Positions 9,478 to 17,575 of a stretch of 39,945 nucleotides of DNA are shown here, piece by piece; the first letter of the stretch is position 1, and the number at the start of each line of letters is the position of its first letter. The notes below the pieces were generated by a model. It did no database searches. It saw only the letters and a list, made by a program, of their open reading frames with translations, and was not told where the DNA came from. Origin of the DNA: Peribacillus acanthi (GTDB taxonomy: Bacteria; Bacillota; Bacilli; Bacillales; DSM-1321); the NCBI RefSeq assembly GCF_003073175.1, contig NZ_QBBX01000009.1:1-39945 (forward strand), given 5' to 3'. The translations under genes and the position numbers were made by a program.

Positions 9478-10797
9478 ATGAAACAGAATCAATTTGAACG
9501 GTTTTCATTTCATCCATATATTATTGAAGCCATAAATGAAATTGGCTTTACAAAACCGACAGATGTTCAGGAGAGAGTCATTCCTGCAGCTCTAAAGGGT
9601 ACAAGCATTATTGGACAATCTCAGACTGGGACGGGTAAGACACATTCTTATTTATTACCAATCCTTCAGAATATTGACCCAACTAAAAATGAAGTTCAGG
9701 CAATCATTACTGCGCCAACGCGGGAGCTCGCCAATCAAATCTATAAAGAGGCCCTAAAATTTGCTACGCATTTTCCTGAAGAAACTCCCCTAAATGTACG
9801 TTGTTATATGGGTGGGACAGATAAGCAAAGGACGATTGATAAATTAAAGCAACAGCCTCATCTAGTGATTGGTACTCCAGGTCGCATTAAAGATTTAATG
9901 GAAGATACTGCTTTGCAAGTGTTTACAGCAGGAACTTTGGTTATCGATGAAGCGGACTTAATGCTCGATATGGGCTTTATCGAAGATGTCGATAAGATTG
10001 CAGTTAGAATGAAAGAAAATCTGCAAATGCTAGTTTTCTCTGCCACAATTCCTGAAAAGTTAAAACCTTTCTTAAAGAAATACATGGAAAATCCTAAATA
10101 TGTTCATGTCGACCCTAAGCAAGTCACTGCACAGAAAATTGAGCATGTTTTAATACCTTTACGTCATCGTAATAAAATTCAACTGTTACACGATATGGTT
10201 ATCCAATATAATCCATACTTAGCGATTATCTTCACTAATACGAAGAAAATGGCTGATCAGGTAGCCGATGCATTGATGGCTAAGGGTATGAGGGTTGGTC
10301 GGATTCACGGAAATTTATCACCACGTGACCGAAAGAAAATGATGAAGCAGATAACAAATCTTGAATTTCAATATATTGTAGCAACAGATTTAGCTGCAAG
10401 GGGAATCGATATTGAAGGTGTAAGCCATGTCATCAATTTTGAAATCCCTTCTGACCTTGACTTCTACGTTCATAGAACAGGTCGTACTGCACGTGCAGGT
10501 TATTCAGGGATTGCAGCCACAATTTATGAACAAACTGATGAGGACGCATTGAACCGTTTAGAAAAAATGGGTATTGAATTCAAGAACCTGGATTTACAAA
10601 ACGGTGAATGGATTGAAACGGATGACCGTAATAAACGTAAAAACCGTAAAAAACAAACCAATGAGATAGAAAAGAAAGCCAAGTCCATGGTTCAAAAATC
10701 TACAAAAGTAAAACCAGGATATAAAAAGAAACACCAACGAGAAGTTGAAGAAATGAAGAAAAAACAACGCAGAATAGAGAAAAGAACGAACAAATAA
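9478..10797 (+). CDS. cshB: DEAD-box ATP-dependent RNA helicase CshB
   Basis: A 439-aa DEAD-box helicase that unwinds RNA, in Bacillus linked to cold adaptation and ribosome or mRNA metabolism. Motifs in order: Q motif region (GFTKPTDVQ, 23-31), motif I SQTGTGKT (48-55), Ia PTRELA, Ib TPGRI, II DEAD (about 160-163), III SAT, then in the second RecA domain IV and V (ATDLAARGID) and VI HRTGRTARAG. The C-terminal 60 residues are strongly basic (KKxxR/K-rich), a typical RNA-binding tail. The ATG follows AGAGGTG. Position next to nfo is as in B. subtilis yqfR-yqfS. Confidence 0.95.
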   Translation: MKQNQFERFSFHPYIIEAINEIGFTKPTDVQERVIPAALKGTSIIGQSQTGTGKTHSYLLPILQNIDPTKNEVQAIITAPTRELANQIYKEALKFATHFPEETPLNVRCYMGGTDKQRTIDKLKQQPHLVIGTPGRIKDLMEDTALQVFTAGTLVIDEADLMLDMGFIEDVDKIAVRMKENLQMLVFSATIPEKLKPFLKKYMENPKYVHVDPKQVTAQKIEHVLIPLRHRNKIQLLHDMVIQYNPYLAIIFTNTKKMADQVADALMAKGMRVGRIHGNLSPRDRKKMMKQITNLEFQYIVATDLAARGIDIEGVSHVINFEIPSDLDFYVHRTGRTARAGYSGIAATIYEQTDEDALNRLEKMGIEFKNLDLQNGEWIETDDRNKRKNRKKQTNEIEKKAKSMVQKSTKVKPGYKKKHQREVEEMKKKQRRIEKRTNK

Positions 10798-10827
10798 TTA
10801 AATAGAGTAGCAAGAGGGGGAATGAGG

Positions 10828-11721
10828 ATGCTTAAAATCGGATCCCACGTATCAATGAGTGGAAAAAAGATGCTGTTAGCAGCTAGTGAGGAAGCTGTAT
10901 CATATGGTGCCAATACATTCATGGTTTATACAGGTGCCCCTCAAAATACAAGAAGGAAAAAAATCGAGGATTTAAATATTGAAGCTGGAAGACTCCATAT
11001 GGAAAAACACGGTATTGATGAAATCATAGTCCATGCTCCATATATCATCAATATCGGCAATTCCCAAAACCCAGATACATTTGAATTAGGCGTAAACTTC
11101 CTTCGAATGGAAATCGAGAGGACCGCAGCAATCGGTGCAAAGCAAATTGTCCTCCACCCAGGTGCTCATGTTGGAGCTGGAACAGAAGCGGGTATAGCTA
11201 AGATTGTAGAAGGTTTGAATGAAGTACTAACAAGCGATCAAACCGTCCAAATTGCTTTGGAAACAATGGCTGGAAAAGGATCAGAATGTGGAAAATCATT
11301 TGAAGAAATCGCAATGATTATGGATGGTGTCACGTTAAATGATAAACTTTCCGTTTGTTTTGATACTTGTCACATTCATGATGCAGGCTATAATATTGTC
11401 GAAGACTTTGATGGTGTGCTTAACGAGTTCGATAAGATTGTCGGAATAGACCGATTGAAGGTTCTGCATATTAATGATAGTAAGAACGCAGTCGGAATGA
11501 GGAAGGACCGCCACGAAAACATAGGCTTTGGACATATCGGTTTTTCTGCATTGGATTACATCGTTCACCATCCTCAACTGATGCATGTTCCTAAAATTCT
11601 TGAGACTCCTTATGTAGGAGAAGACAAAAATGATAAAAAGCCACCTTACAAACATGAAATAGAAATGCTTCGTAACAGAACATTCAATGAGAATCTTCTT
11701 GATGTCATTAGAGCAGATTAA
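10828..11721 (+). CDS. nfo: Endonuclease IV (AP endonuclease)
   Basis: A 297-aa endonuclease IV that cuts abasic sites in base excision repair using a three-zinc centre. The family motifs are visible: [10 protein letters not shown] at the N-terminus, VLHPGAHVG (about residue 108), ALETMAGKG with the metal-binding [20 protein letters not shown] and the C-terminal ILETPYV. I place the start at the ATG 10828 rather than 10822, because GAGGGGG ends 7 bases before 10828 but only 1 base before 10822. It follows cshB by 30 bases and is probably co-transcribed with it. Confidence 0.95.
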   Translation: MLKIGSHVSMSGKKMLLAASEEAVSYGANTFMVYTGAPQNTRRKKIEDLNIEAGRLHMEKHGIDEIIVHAPYIINIGNSQNPDTFELGVNFLRMEIERTAAIGAKQIVLHPGAHVGAGTEAGIAKIVEGLNEVLTSDQTVQIALETMAGKGSECGKSFEEIAMIMDGVTLNDKLSVCFDTCHIHDAGYNIVEDFDGVLNEFDKIVGIDRLKVLHINDSKNAVGMRKDRHENIGFGHIGFSALDYIVHHPQLMHVPKILETPYVGEDKNDKKPPYKHEIEMLRNRTFNENLLDVIRAD

Positions 11722-11733
11722 TACTATTGAAAG

Positions 11734-11772
11734 AGGAGACATCCATCAAAGCTACTGGATGTCTCCTTTTTT
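11734..11772 (+). terminator. Terminator after nfo, possibly bidirectional
   Basis: A perfect 12-bp stem (11734-11745 with 11756-11767) followed by T residues, in the convergent gap before the minus-strand DUF2624 gene. Confidence 0.9.
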
Positions 11773-11780
11773 GAAAGATA

Positions 11781-12038
11781 TCACGTGTTTGTCAATTGTT
11801 TAAAAATACTTTCAACTTGCTTCGCGGTTGTCGGATTACAAATTTGAGCAATCTGTGCTAAAAGTGTATTTCGTTCAGATTCGTTAAATATATTTATGTT
11901 TTTCCCTCTTAGCAATTGAACAATTTGGTTGCCTTGTTGCCTAGAGATTTGAATTCCATATTGACCGCCAATACTTAGTAACTCATCGGTACTCATTCGA
12001 TTTATCTTCATGTTGATGATCGTTTCAAACAGTTTCAT
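11781..12038 (-). CDS. DUF2624 family protein (YqfT-like)
   Basis: An 85-aa small cytosolic protein. The N-terminus MKLFETIINMKINRMSTDELL and the repeated helical pattern match DUF2624, found at this position in Bacillus (YqfT). The ATG at 12038 has a GGAGGGGGG site 5 bases upstream; the reading frame extends 39 codons further up without a site or conservation, so that part is left out. No signal or membrane segment. Function unknown; the internal GQYGIQISRQQGNQIVQ block looks like a small helical domain also seen in stage-specific Bacillus proteins, but that is impression only. Confidence 0.82.
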   Translation of the reverse strand: MKLFETIINMKINRMSTDELLSIGGQYGIQISRQQGNQIVQLLRGKNINIFNESERNTLLAQIAQICNPTTAKQVESIFKQLTNT

Positions 12039-12298
12039 CGAATCCCCCCTCCAAACTAACATATGAAAAACATAAGTTAGAATGAACCACTTTTTATAAA
12101 GTAAGACTTCTATCAGTGGGAATTTTTCGTCCTCCTTATGGGTTAGTCGAGCCAATATGAACTTTTACGGGCAATGGTATTCTCCACCTGATATATTTGT
12201 TCTCTTGTTATTCATAGATAAGCTTTTTCAGCCCGTAAATGAAGAACAATTGAAGGCAAGGCTTATTAGGATTGTTCTTTACTCTTATGGTATGGTTC

Positions 12299-12327
12299 TT
12301 TACACCTTTCATAAAAAGGAGTATACT
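12299..12327 (+). promoter_or_regulatory. SigA promoter of the znuC-znuB-zur operon
   Basis: TTTACA (12299-12304) and TATACT (12322-12327) are 17 bases apart, a near-consensus promoter. The predicted start of transcription is near 12334. The rest of the 376-base gap from 12039 to 12414 holds the Zur box, a short hairpin and the divergent promoter of the DUF2624 gene; no gene is supported. Confidence 0.82.
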
Positions 12328-12337
12328 ACACAATGTT

Positions 12338-12354
12338 AAATCGTAATGATTACT
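12338..12354 (+). promoter_or_regulatory. Zur operator (zinc box)
   Basis: The core TCGTAATGATTACTA matches the Bacillus Zur consensus TCGTAATNATTACGA in 13 or 14 of 15 places and is nearly palindromic around TAATGATTA. It begins a few bases after the predicted +1, where a bound repressor would block the polymerase. The repressor gene zur is the last gene of the operon, so this implies zinc-dependent autoregulation. Confidence 0.85.
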
Positions 12355-12414
12355 AGAAATGCGAAGGAGGTTAATACCTCTGTAGCAAGACTTTATAAAA
12401 AATAGGTGATACCT

Positions 12415-13122
12415 TTGAATAATTCAATCATTCAAGTAAAGGATCTTTCTTATAAATACGAAAGTGATATTGTGCTTGAACATATAAATCTTACAGTGGA
12501 TAAAGGGTCCTTTCTTGGGATAGTTGGCCCGAATGGATCAGGAAAGTCTACACTTTTAAAGCTGTTATTGGGTCTTATAAAAATACAGCAGGGAGAAATC
12601 CGTTTATTTGAAACGGACATAAAGCAATTCAAGGATTGGGATAAAATTGGTTATGTATCTCAAAAGGCTAATTCATTTAATTCAGGTTTTCCAGCAACGG
12701 TCTATGAAGTAGTAGCCAGTGGATTGACAAAAAAATTGGGTCTTTTCAAATTTCAAACAAAGCAGCATAAAGAAAAAATTCTAGATGCTTTAGAATCTGT
12801 TGGTATGATTTCATTTTGGAACCGTAATATCGGAGAGCTTTCTGGGGGTCAACAACAAAGAGTCTTTATTGCTAGGGCACTTGTAAGCGATCCAGAATTG
12901 TTAATACTAGATGAGCCTACCGTTGGTGTAGACGCGCAGAATGTAAAACAGTTTTATACGATGTTAGAAGATTTAAACCATACACTAGGAATTACCTTAT
13001 TGTTAGTTACTCACGATATTGGGTCAGTATCTGAAAAGGTGACTCATGTTGCTTGTTTAAACAAACATATGCATTTCCATGGAAACACGAAAGAATATAT
13101 AAAATATCACTATATAGATTAA
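12415..13122 (+). CDS. znuC: Zinc ABC transporter ATP-binding protein
   Basis: A 235-aa ABC ATPase of the zinc/manganese uptake type. Walker A GPNGSGKST, Q-loop YVSQKAN, signature LSGGQQQR, Walker B LLILDEPTVGVD and the switch histidine in VTHDIG are all present. I prefer the TTG at 12415, with AGGTGAT 4 bases upstream, to the GTG at 12406 that overlaps this site. It is first in an operon with znuB (13 bases later) and zur. Zinc rather than manganese is inferred from the Zur box and the zur gene. No substrate-binding protein (ZnuA) lies in the operon, so it must come from elsewhere. Confidence 0.9.
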   Translation: MNNSIIQVKDLSYKYESDIVLEHINLTVDKGSFLGIVGPNGSGKSTLLKLLLGLIKIQQGEIRLFETDIKQFKDWDKIGYVSQKANSFNSGFPATVYEVVASGLTKKLGLFKFQTKQHKEKILDALESVGMISFWNRNIGELSGGQQQRVFIARALVSDPELLILDEPTVGVDAQNVKQFYTMLEDLNHTLGITLLLVTHDIGSVSEKVTHVACLNKHMHFHGNTKEYIKYHYID

Positions 13123-13135
13123 CGGGAGGATTCCC

Positions 13136-13975
13136 ATGCTGTTGGACTTATTTCATTATGAGTTTTTACAAAATGCTTTTTTGACAGGTATTATTATAGG
13201 GGCCATAGCTCCATTATTAGGAGTTTTCGTAGTTGTAAGGAGATTATCTTTAATTGCGGATGCATTAAGCCATGTAACTTTAGCAGGGATTGCATTCAGT
13301 CTATTGCTAGAAAAAAAGTTTACGTCCTTTATTGGCATAAATCCTTTATATCTAGGAATGACTTTTTCAGTCATTGGTTCCTTGTTCATTGAAAGGCTAA
13401 GAAGTGTGTACAAACATTACCAAGAATTGGCGATTCCTATCATCCTTTCTGGAGGTATTGGGATAGGTGTCATTTTTATATCCTTAGCTGATGGATTTAA
13501 TACCGACTTATTCAGTTATCTTTTTGGAAGTGTCAGTGCGGTTTCGAGAGTGGATTTGGCTGTAATTATTGGTATTGCAACCTTAGTAATTGCTCTTATT
13601 GTTCTTTTATACAAAGAATTGTTTTTACTTTCTTTTGATGAAGATCATGCAAAGGCATCAGGTATCCCAGTGAAGAAAATTCATTTTATCTTTATTATCA
13701 TGGTTGCACTAGTCATTGCTGCATCAATGAGGATTGTGGGAATACTTCTTGTTTCATCTCTTATGACGTTACCAGTTGCAGCTAGTATTAGGATTGCAAA
13801 AGGTTTTAAGCAAACTATTTCATTTTCAATATTATTTGGTGAAATTTCGGTAATAGGTGGACTTATTTTATCTTATTACCTAGATCTAGCGCCAGGTGGC
13901 ACAATCGTTATCCTTTCTGTTCTAATATTGATTCTTTCTATCCTATATAAAAATATTCGTTACAAATTAGCTTAA
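13136..13975 (+). CDS. znuB: Zinc ABC transporter permease
   Basis: A 279-aa integral membrane permease of the ABC-3 family with about eight hydrophobic segments. The N-terminus (LFHYEFLQNAFLTGIIIG) and the block RRLSLIADALSHVTLAGIAF (about residues 35-54) are typical of ZnuB/AdcB. The conserved loop near 200-222 (RIVGILLVSSLMTLPVAAS) is present. The ATG follows a good GGGAGGA. It partners with ZnuC to import Zn2+. Confidence 0.92.
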   Translation: MLLDLFHYEFLQNAFLTGIIIGAIAPLLGVFVVVRRLSLIADALSHVTLAGIAFSLLLEKKFTSFIGINPLYLGMTFSVIGSLFIERLRSVYKHYQELAIPIILSGGIGIGVIFISLADGFNTDLFSYLFGSVSAVSRVDLAVIIGIATLVIALIVLLYKELFLLSFDEDHAKASGIPVKKIHFIFIIMVALVIAASMRIVGILLVSSLMTLPVAASIRIAKGFKQTISFSILFGEISVIGGLILSYYLDLAPGGTIVILSVLILILSILYKNIRYKLA

Positions 13976-13990
13976 AGGGTTGATACATTT

Positions 13991-14407
13991 ATGAATGTGC
14001 AAGAAGCAATGCAGTTGTTAAAAGACAAAGGATATAAGCATACTGGCAAAAGAGAAGAAATGCTTGAATTGTTTTCATTAAGTAATAAATATTTAACGGC
14101 AAAGGATGTATTAGAGGCTATGAAGGATGATTATCCAGGATTAAGCTTTGATACAATTTACCGTAATTTATCTCTATTTGTAGAAGTCGGTGTCTGTGAA
14201 ATGACAGAGCTTTCAGGAGAAAAACATTTCCGTTTTACCTGTAAGCATAATACTCATCATCATCATTTCATTTGTCTTGATTGTGGAAAGACGAAAGAGA
14301 TTCATACTTGTCCAATGAGTCAACTTCAAGAAAATTTACAAGGGTACGATGTATCAGGCCATAAATTCGAGATTTATGGCAAGTGCCCAGAGTGTAATTT
14401 ACAATAA
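13991..14407 (+). CDS. zur: Zinc uptake regulator Zur (Fur family)
   Basis: A 138-aa Fur-family repressor. The N-terminal winged helix includes [17 protein letters not shown] (about 52-68); the C-terminal dimer domain carries the histidine cluster NTHHHHF (87-93) and the structural zinc site of two CXXC pairs, C95/C98 and C132/C135. Zur rather than Fur or PerR is supported by the operon with znuCB, the zinc box upstream, and the position matching yqfV/zur of B. subtilis. It is expected to bind the box at 12338-12354 when zinc is plentiful. Confidence 0.92.
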   Translation: MNVQEAMQLLKDKGYKHTGKREEMLELFSLSNKYLTAKDVLEAMKDDYPGLSFDTIYRNLSLFVEVGVCEMTELSGEKHFRFTCKHNTHHHHFICLDCGKTKEIHTCPMSQLQENLQGYDVSGHKFEIYGKCPECNLQ

Positions 14408-14415
14408 TGTAAATC

Positions 14416-14454
14416 AAAAAAAAGCGGATTCCCTTTAGGATTCCGCTTTTTTTT
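14416..14454. terminator. Bidirectional terminator between zur and yqfW
   Basis: An A8-GCGGA arm pairs with TCCGC-T8, with one internal mismatch and a short loop. Symmetric A and T runs suit both converging genes. Confidence 0.9.
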
Positions 14455-14456
14455 GA

Positions 14457-15032
14457 TTATATCGATTGATTCTTTAACCAATTGTTTACCCAATGTTCAG
14501 CTTCAGACCAATTATTTACCCTTATAACCCTCTCCGGTACGGGTTCTTGGTTATACGGGGTATTGAATAAGATTACAGGAATACCGCATTCCTCTGAAAT
14601 AGTCACAGCATTATCGTGTTTATCCTCGAAGAATAAATCTACGTTATATTTCTTGGCAGTAGCTATTTTATCATGCGAGCCAATTAGTTCTAAATGGTCA
14701 AAGTGCAGCCTATTGGATTGAAACCATTCTTTCGTAAGTTCTAAGAGATGTGATCTTCGTGCAGAAATAAAATAGAGGTCTATTTTCTTAACCCAACTAT
14801 CAAGAACATCCTTTGCGCCATCTGACAAAAGAGAATTTGAATAAATATGAGGCTCATTTTCTAAGAACCATTTTGCAAAATCTTTTTCATCCTGCTTAAC
14901 ATATGGCAAAAAGCTATATTGTGTAACATCTTCATAAGTGAGTGTTAAATTGAATGCTTTGTTCAAAAAGGGAATAAAAGTATCAGGTCTTGTCACAGTC
15001 CCATCGATATCAATACCAAATCGTTTTTTCAT
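14457..15032 (-). CDS. HAD-family nucleotidase-like protein (YqfW, NT5C type)
   Basis: A 191-aa HAD hydrolase resembling the 5'(3')-deoxyribonucleotidase NT5C group and YqfW of B. subtilis. Motif I is FGIDIDGTVTRP (D8 and D10 expected as nucleophile and acid), motif II is FISARRS, motif III is represented by K-containing SHDKIATAKKYNVD and motif IV by DLFFEDKHDNA. The small helical cap sits between motifs I and II. Start ATG with a GAGAGAAT-like site. The physiological substrate is unknown; dephosphorylation of nucleotides is inference from family. Confidence 0.86.
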   Translation of the reverse strand: MKKRFGIDIDGTVTRPDTFIPFLNKAFNLTLTYEDVTQYSFLPYVKQDEKDFAKWFLENEPHIYSNSLLSDGAKDVLDSWVKKIDLYFISARRSHLLELTKEWFQSNRLHFDHLELIGSHDKIATAKKYNVDLFFEDKHDNAVTISEECGIPVILFNTPYNQEPVPERVIRVNNWSEAEHWVNNWLKNQSI

Positions 15033-15185
15033 GATATTCTCTCCTCTATATTTTCACTTCTAATCTTACCATAATACATTTGATTTAACTTAATACTTTC
15101 CAACTCATACAAGCTTTAACATGTACGTTTTTATAGAAGTAAGGAACAATAATAATGCACCAAAAAAGAAAGCGAGGGATTTGCA

Positions 15186-15548
15186 ATGGAGGACAAAAAG
15201 GTCAAATTGTATCGTTCTAGAGCTGATGATGACGATGTAAAGATCTATGAGTCTGGCCGTTATGAAGAAGAAACGGCTGCCGAACTGACTGCTCCTGCAA
15301 TTTTTGGTCGAGATGTTGACCGAAGAGAAGCAGTGCGTGAAGAAATGTCAGCAGGTAGAGGCTTTGGCTACACTGCGATAATCTTGTCTATTCTTTCGTT
15401 GTTTACGCTTCCAATTTTGTTTGGTGCTGCAGGAATTGTACTTGGATTTCTTGCACAAAGAAGAGGAGCGGTCACATTAGGTGCATGGGCAATTGGAATT
15501 GGAGCATTCTCCATCATAATAGGGATCTTCATACTCCCGTTTTTCTAG
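15186..15548 (+). CDS. YqfX-like membrane protein (DUF4190-type)
   Basis: A 120-aa protein with a charged, acidic N-terminal 55 residues and two hydrophobic hairpin segments (about 59-86 and 93-118) rich in G, A and I, as in DUF4190 proteins; matches YqfX by position and by its short DDDDVKIYESGRYEE-type head. The ATG follows AGCGAGGGATTTGCA. It is monocistronic and ends at a long hairpin. Membrane-located, function unknown. Confidence 0.82.
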   Translation: MEDKKVKLYRSRADDDDVKIYESGRYEEETAAELTAPAIFGRDVDRREAVREEMSAGRGFGYTAIILSILSLFTLPILFGAAGIVLGFLAQRRGAVTLGAWAIGIGAFSIIIGIFILPFF

Positions 15549-15576
15549 AAAATCTTAACTTAACGGTTTTCTAAAA

Positions 15577-15637
15577 AAGAAAGAGGGTGACCTTATATCG
15601 TAAATTAAACGATATAAGCTCCACCCTCTTTTTCTTT
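15577..15637. terminator. Bidirectional terminator between yqfX and ispG
   Basis: AAGAGGGTG (15581-15589) pairs with CACCCTCTT (15622-15630), and the stem continues inside with CTTATATCG/CGATATAAG. Flanking A and T runs suit both strands. Confidence 0.88.
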
Positions 15638-15638
15638 C

Positions 15639-16775
15639 TTATTCAGTAACCGCTGCAGACTCTTCCATTGCAGCAGCTTTTTCTTCAGCTGCTTTTTTTG
15701 CAAAGTATTCTTCCGCGATCGCGTCAATTTCTTTTTTCAATTCCTCAACCATTACCGCTTCGGGCACTTTACGAACAATTTCACCCTTACGGAACAATAA
15801 TCCTTCTCCTCTAGCGCCAGCGATTCCAATATCAGCTTCTCTTGCTTCACCTGGACCGTTTACAGCACAACCAAGAACGGCAACTTTAATTGGAGCCTTA
15901 ATTGTAGAAATATATTCCTCAACCTCATTTGCAATACTGATGAGATCAATTTCGATTCGTCCGCAAGTAGGACAAGAAATCAAAGTAGCTGCATTGGATG
16001 AAAGTCCAAAAGATTTTAATAATTCACGTGCAACCTTTACTTCTTCTACTGGATCAGCACTTAGTGAAATACGAAGTGTGTTTCCTATCCCTTTACTTAG
16101 TATCGCACCTAGACCGGCAGCACTTTTTACTGTACCAGCAAACAATGTGCCTGATTCTGTGATTCCTAAGTGTAATGGATAATCAAATGCCTTGGCAGCT
16201 TTTTCGTATGCTTCAATAGCAAGATTGACATCTGATGCCTTCATAGACACAATGATATCGTAGAAATCTAAGTCCTCTAGGATTTTAATGTGGTGCAATG
16301 CACTTTCAACCATACCATCAGCTGTAGGGTACCCATACTTTTCAATGATACGTTTCTCAAGTGAACCAGCGTTAACTCCAATACGGATTGGAATTCCTTT
16401 TGCTTTAGCAGCATTTACAACAGCTTCTACCTTTTCGCGTCTTCCGATATTACCAGGATTAATCCTAATTTTATCCGCTCCACCTTCGATTGCTTTTAGT
16501 GCAAGTTTGTAATCAAAATGGATATCGACAACAAGAGGAATATTGATTCGTTTCTTTATTTCTGAAATAGCATTAGCTGCTCTTTCATCGGGACATGCGA
16601 CACGCACGACTTGACATCCAGCCTCTTCTAAACGAAGGATTTCGGCAACTGTAGCCTCAACATCATGTGTTTTTGTAGTTGTCATACTTTGAATTACTAA
16701 TTCGTTGTTTCCGCCGATTGTTAAATTCCCTACTTTGACAGGACGGGTTTTAGTACGATGTATAATTTCACTCAA
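15639..16775 (-). CDS. ispG: (E)-4-hydroxy-3-methylbut-2-enyl diphosphate synthase
   Basis: A 378-aa IspG (GcpE), the sixth MEP pathway enzyme, converting MEcPP to HMBPP with a 4Fe-4S cluster. The N-terminal TIM barrel ([18 protein letters not shown]) is followed by the cluster domain with C268 and C271 in SCPTCGR, C303 in GCAVNGPGE and the ligand E310. The last 20 residues are an A/E-rich extension ([12 protein letters not shown]) of low complexity. The start is TTG, with AAAGGAGAG 8 bases upstream. It makes the substrate of IspH, encoded 7 kb away on the same strand. Confidence 0.97.
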   Translation of the reverse strand: MSEIIHRTKTRPVKVGNLTIGGNNELVIQSMTTTKTHDVEATVAEILRLEEAGCQVVRVACPDERAANAISEIKKRINIPLVVDIHFDYKLALKAIEGGADKIRINPGNIGRREKVEAVVNAAKAKGIPIRIGVNAGSLEKRIIEKYGYPTADGMVESALHHIKILEDLDFYDIIVSMKASDVNLAIEAYEKAAKAFDYPLHLGITESGTLFAGTVKSAAGLGAILSKGIGNTLRISLSADPVEEVKVARELLKSFGLSSNAATLISCPTCGRIEIDLISIANEVEEYISTIKAPIKVAVLGCAVNGPGEAREADIGIAGARGEGLLFRKGEIVRKVPEAVMVEELKKEIDAIAEEYFAKKAAEEKAAAMEESAAVTE

Positions 16776-16875
16776 GTGGTATTCTCTCCTTTAAAAGAAC
16801 GATTGAAAAATCTATGATCATGTAAGATTTAAATATAGTCGAAATAATGCTTGCTACTTAATATCTACGAAAATC

Positions 16876-16905
16876 ATTGTATCAGTGTTTTGACTCTGAT
16901 GACAA
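16876..16905 (-). promoter_or_regulatory. Probable SigA promoter of ispG
   Basis: On the minus strand TTGTCA (16900-16905) and TACAAT (16876-16881) are 18 bases apart, about 100 bases before the ispG start. Confidence 0.6.
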
Positions 16906-17049
16906 GAATTAGAATGGAATTTGTACTTTCAAAATATATAAATTGGCAGCAATCAAGTAAGTCGACGTAGTCACCAATTTGATGAAGAAAGTATGAGTGC
17001 AACAAGACTTTCACCTGCTCTTAGGTGTGGTACTATCCAAGTTTTCTAA

Positions 17050-17403
17050 TCAGTCATTGGCAGCCTGATAGGTTGGAATTTTATATTTTTTCCCCATTTG
17101 TATTTGGTCTGGTGCTAGTCCATTATTCAGCAAGATAAAATCATCTATGATTTTGGGAATTGATTGAGACAGCTTTCCTTCGCGTTTTTCAATGATGCTT
17201 AATAAAGTATCTCCAGGTTTTACGGTAACCTCTACATAATTCATTTCTTTTATTGGACGAACTTGTTTCTCTTCCTGTTTCACTTTATTAGAAGAATCCT
17301 CAGAAGTTTTTGGAGCAGCAGCGGGAAGAGTACCTATTGAGAGGTCATAGTAAAGAACATAAACGACCAGTAAAAACAGTATGGTTCCAATAAATTTCTT
17401 CAT
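17050..17403 (-). CDS. LysM-domain protein (YqfZ-like)
   Basis: A 117-aa protein with an N-terminal membrane segment (residues 3-20, FIGTILFLLVVYVLYYDL), a charged linker and a C-terminal LysM domain (VTVKPGDTLLSIIEKREG ... NNGLAPDQIQMGKKYKIP), which binds N-acetylglucosamine glycans of peptidoglycan. I start at the ATG 17403, with AGGGGG 10 bases upstream; 18 further codons upstream lack support. It lies upstream of ispG as yqfZ does in B. subtilis. Role unknown; a membrane-anchored wall or spore-cortex binder is likely. Confidence 0.82.
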   Translation of the reverse strand: MKKFIGTILFLLVVYVLYYDLSIGTLPAAAPKTSEDSSNKVKQEEKQVRPIKEMNYVEVTVKPGDTLLSIIEKREGKLSQSIPKIIDDFILLNNGLAPDQIQMGKKYKIPTYQAAND

Positions 17404-17441
17404 ATTAGAATATCCCCCTGAGCTTGTATACTCCATTCTAT

Positions 17442-17468
17442 GAATGGTTTCCAACAATATGCCGATTT
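17442..17468 (+). promoter_or_regulatory. Possible SigD (motility) promoter of the chemotaxis receptor gene
   Basis: GCCGATTT at 17461-17468 resembles the SigD -10 GCCGATAA; 15 bases earlier is GAAT, a poor match to TAAA. The same bases also form a short ATGCC/GGCAT inverted repeat, so this is tentative. Confidence 0.3.
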
Positions 17469-17575
17469 TTTGGCATCTATGGAAAAATGTATAGTTTATT
17501 GAAATTTAACCCATTATTTACATCCTCTTTACATTCATGATTGATAATAATAGGTATAAAGAAGGGGTGTGGAAG

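Noticed and set aside
11335-11742. A 135-aa frame opposite nfo
   Set aside because: Antisense shadow of a clear endonuclease IV gene, with the nfo terminator inside it.
12157-12339. A 60-aa open frame on the plus strand before znuC
   Set aside because: It has no ribosome binding site and runs through the -35/-10 and into the Zur box region; the promoter explains the sequence better.
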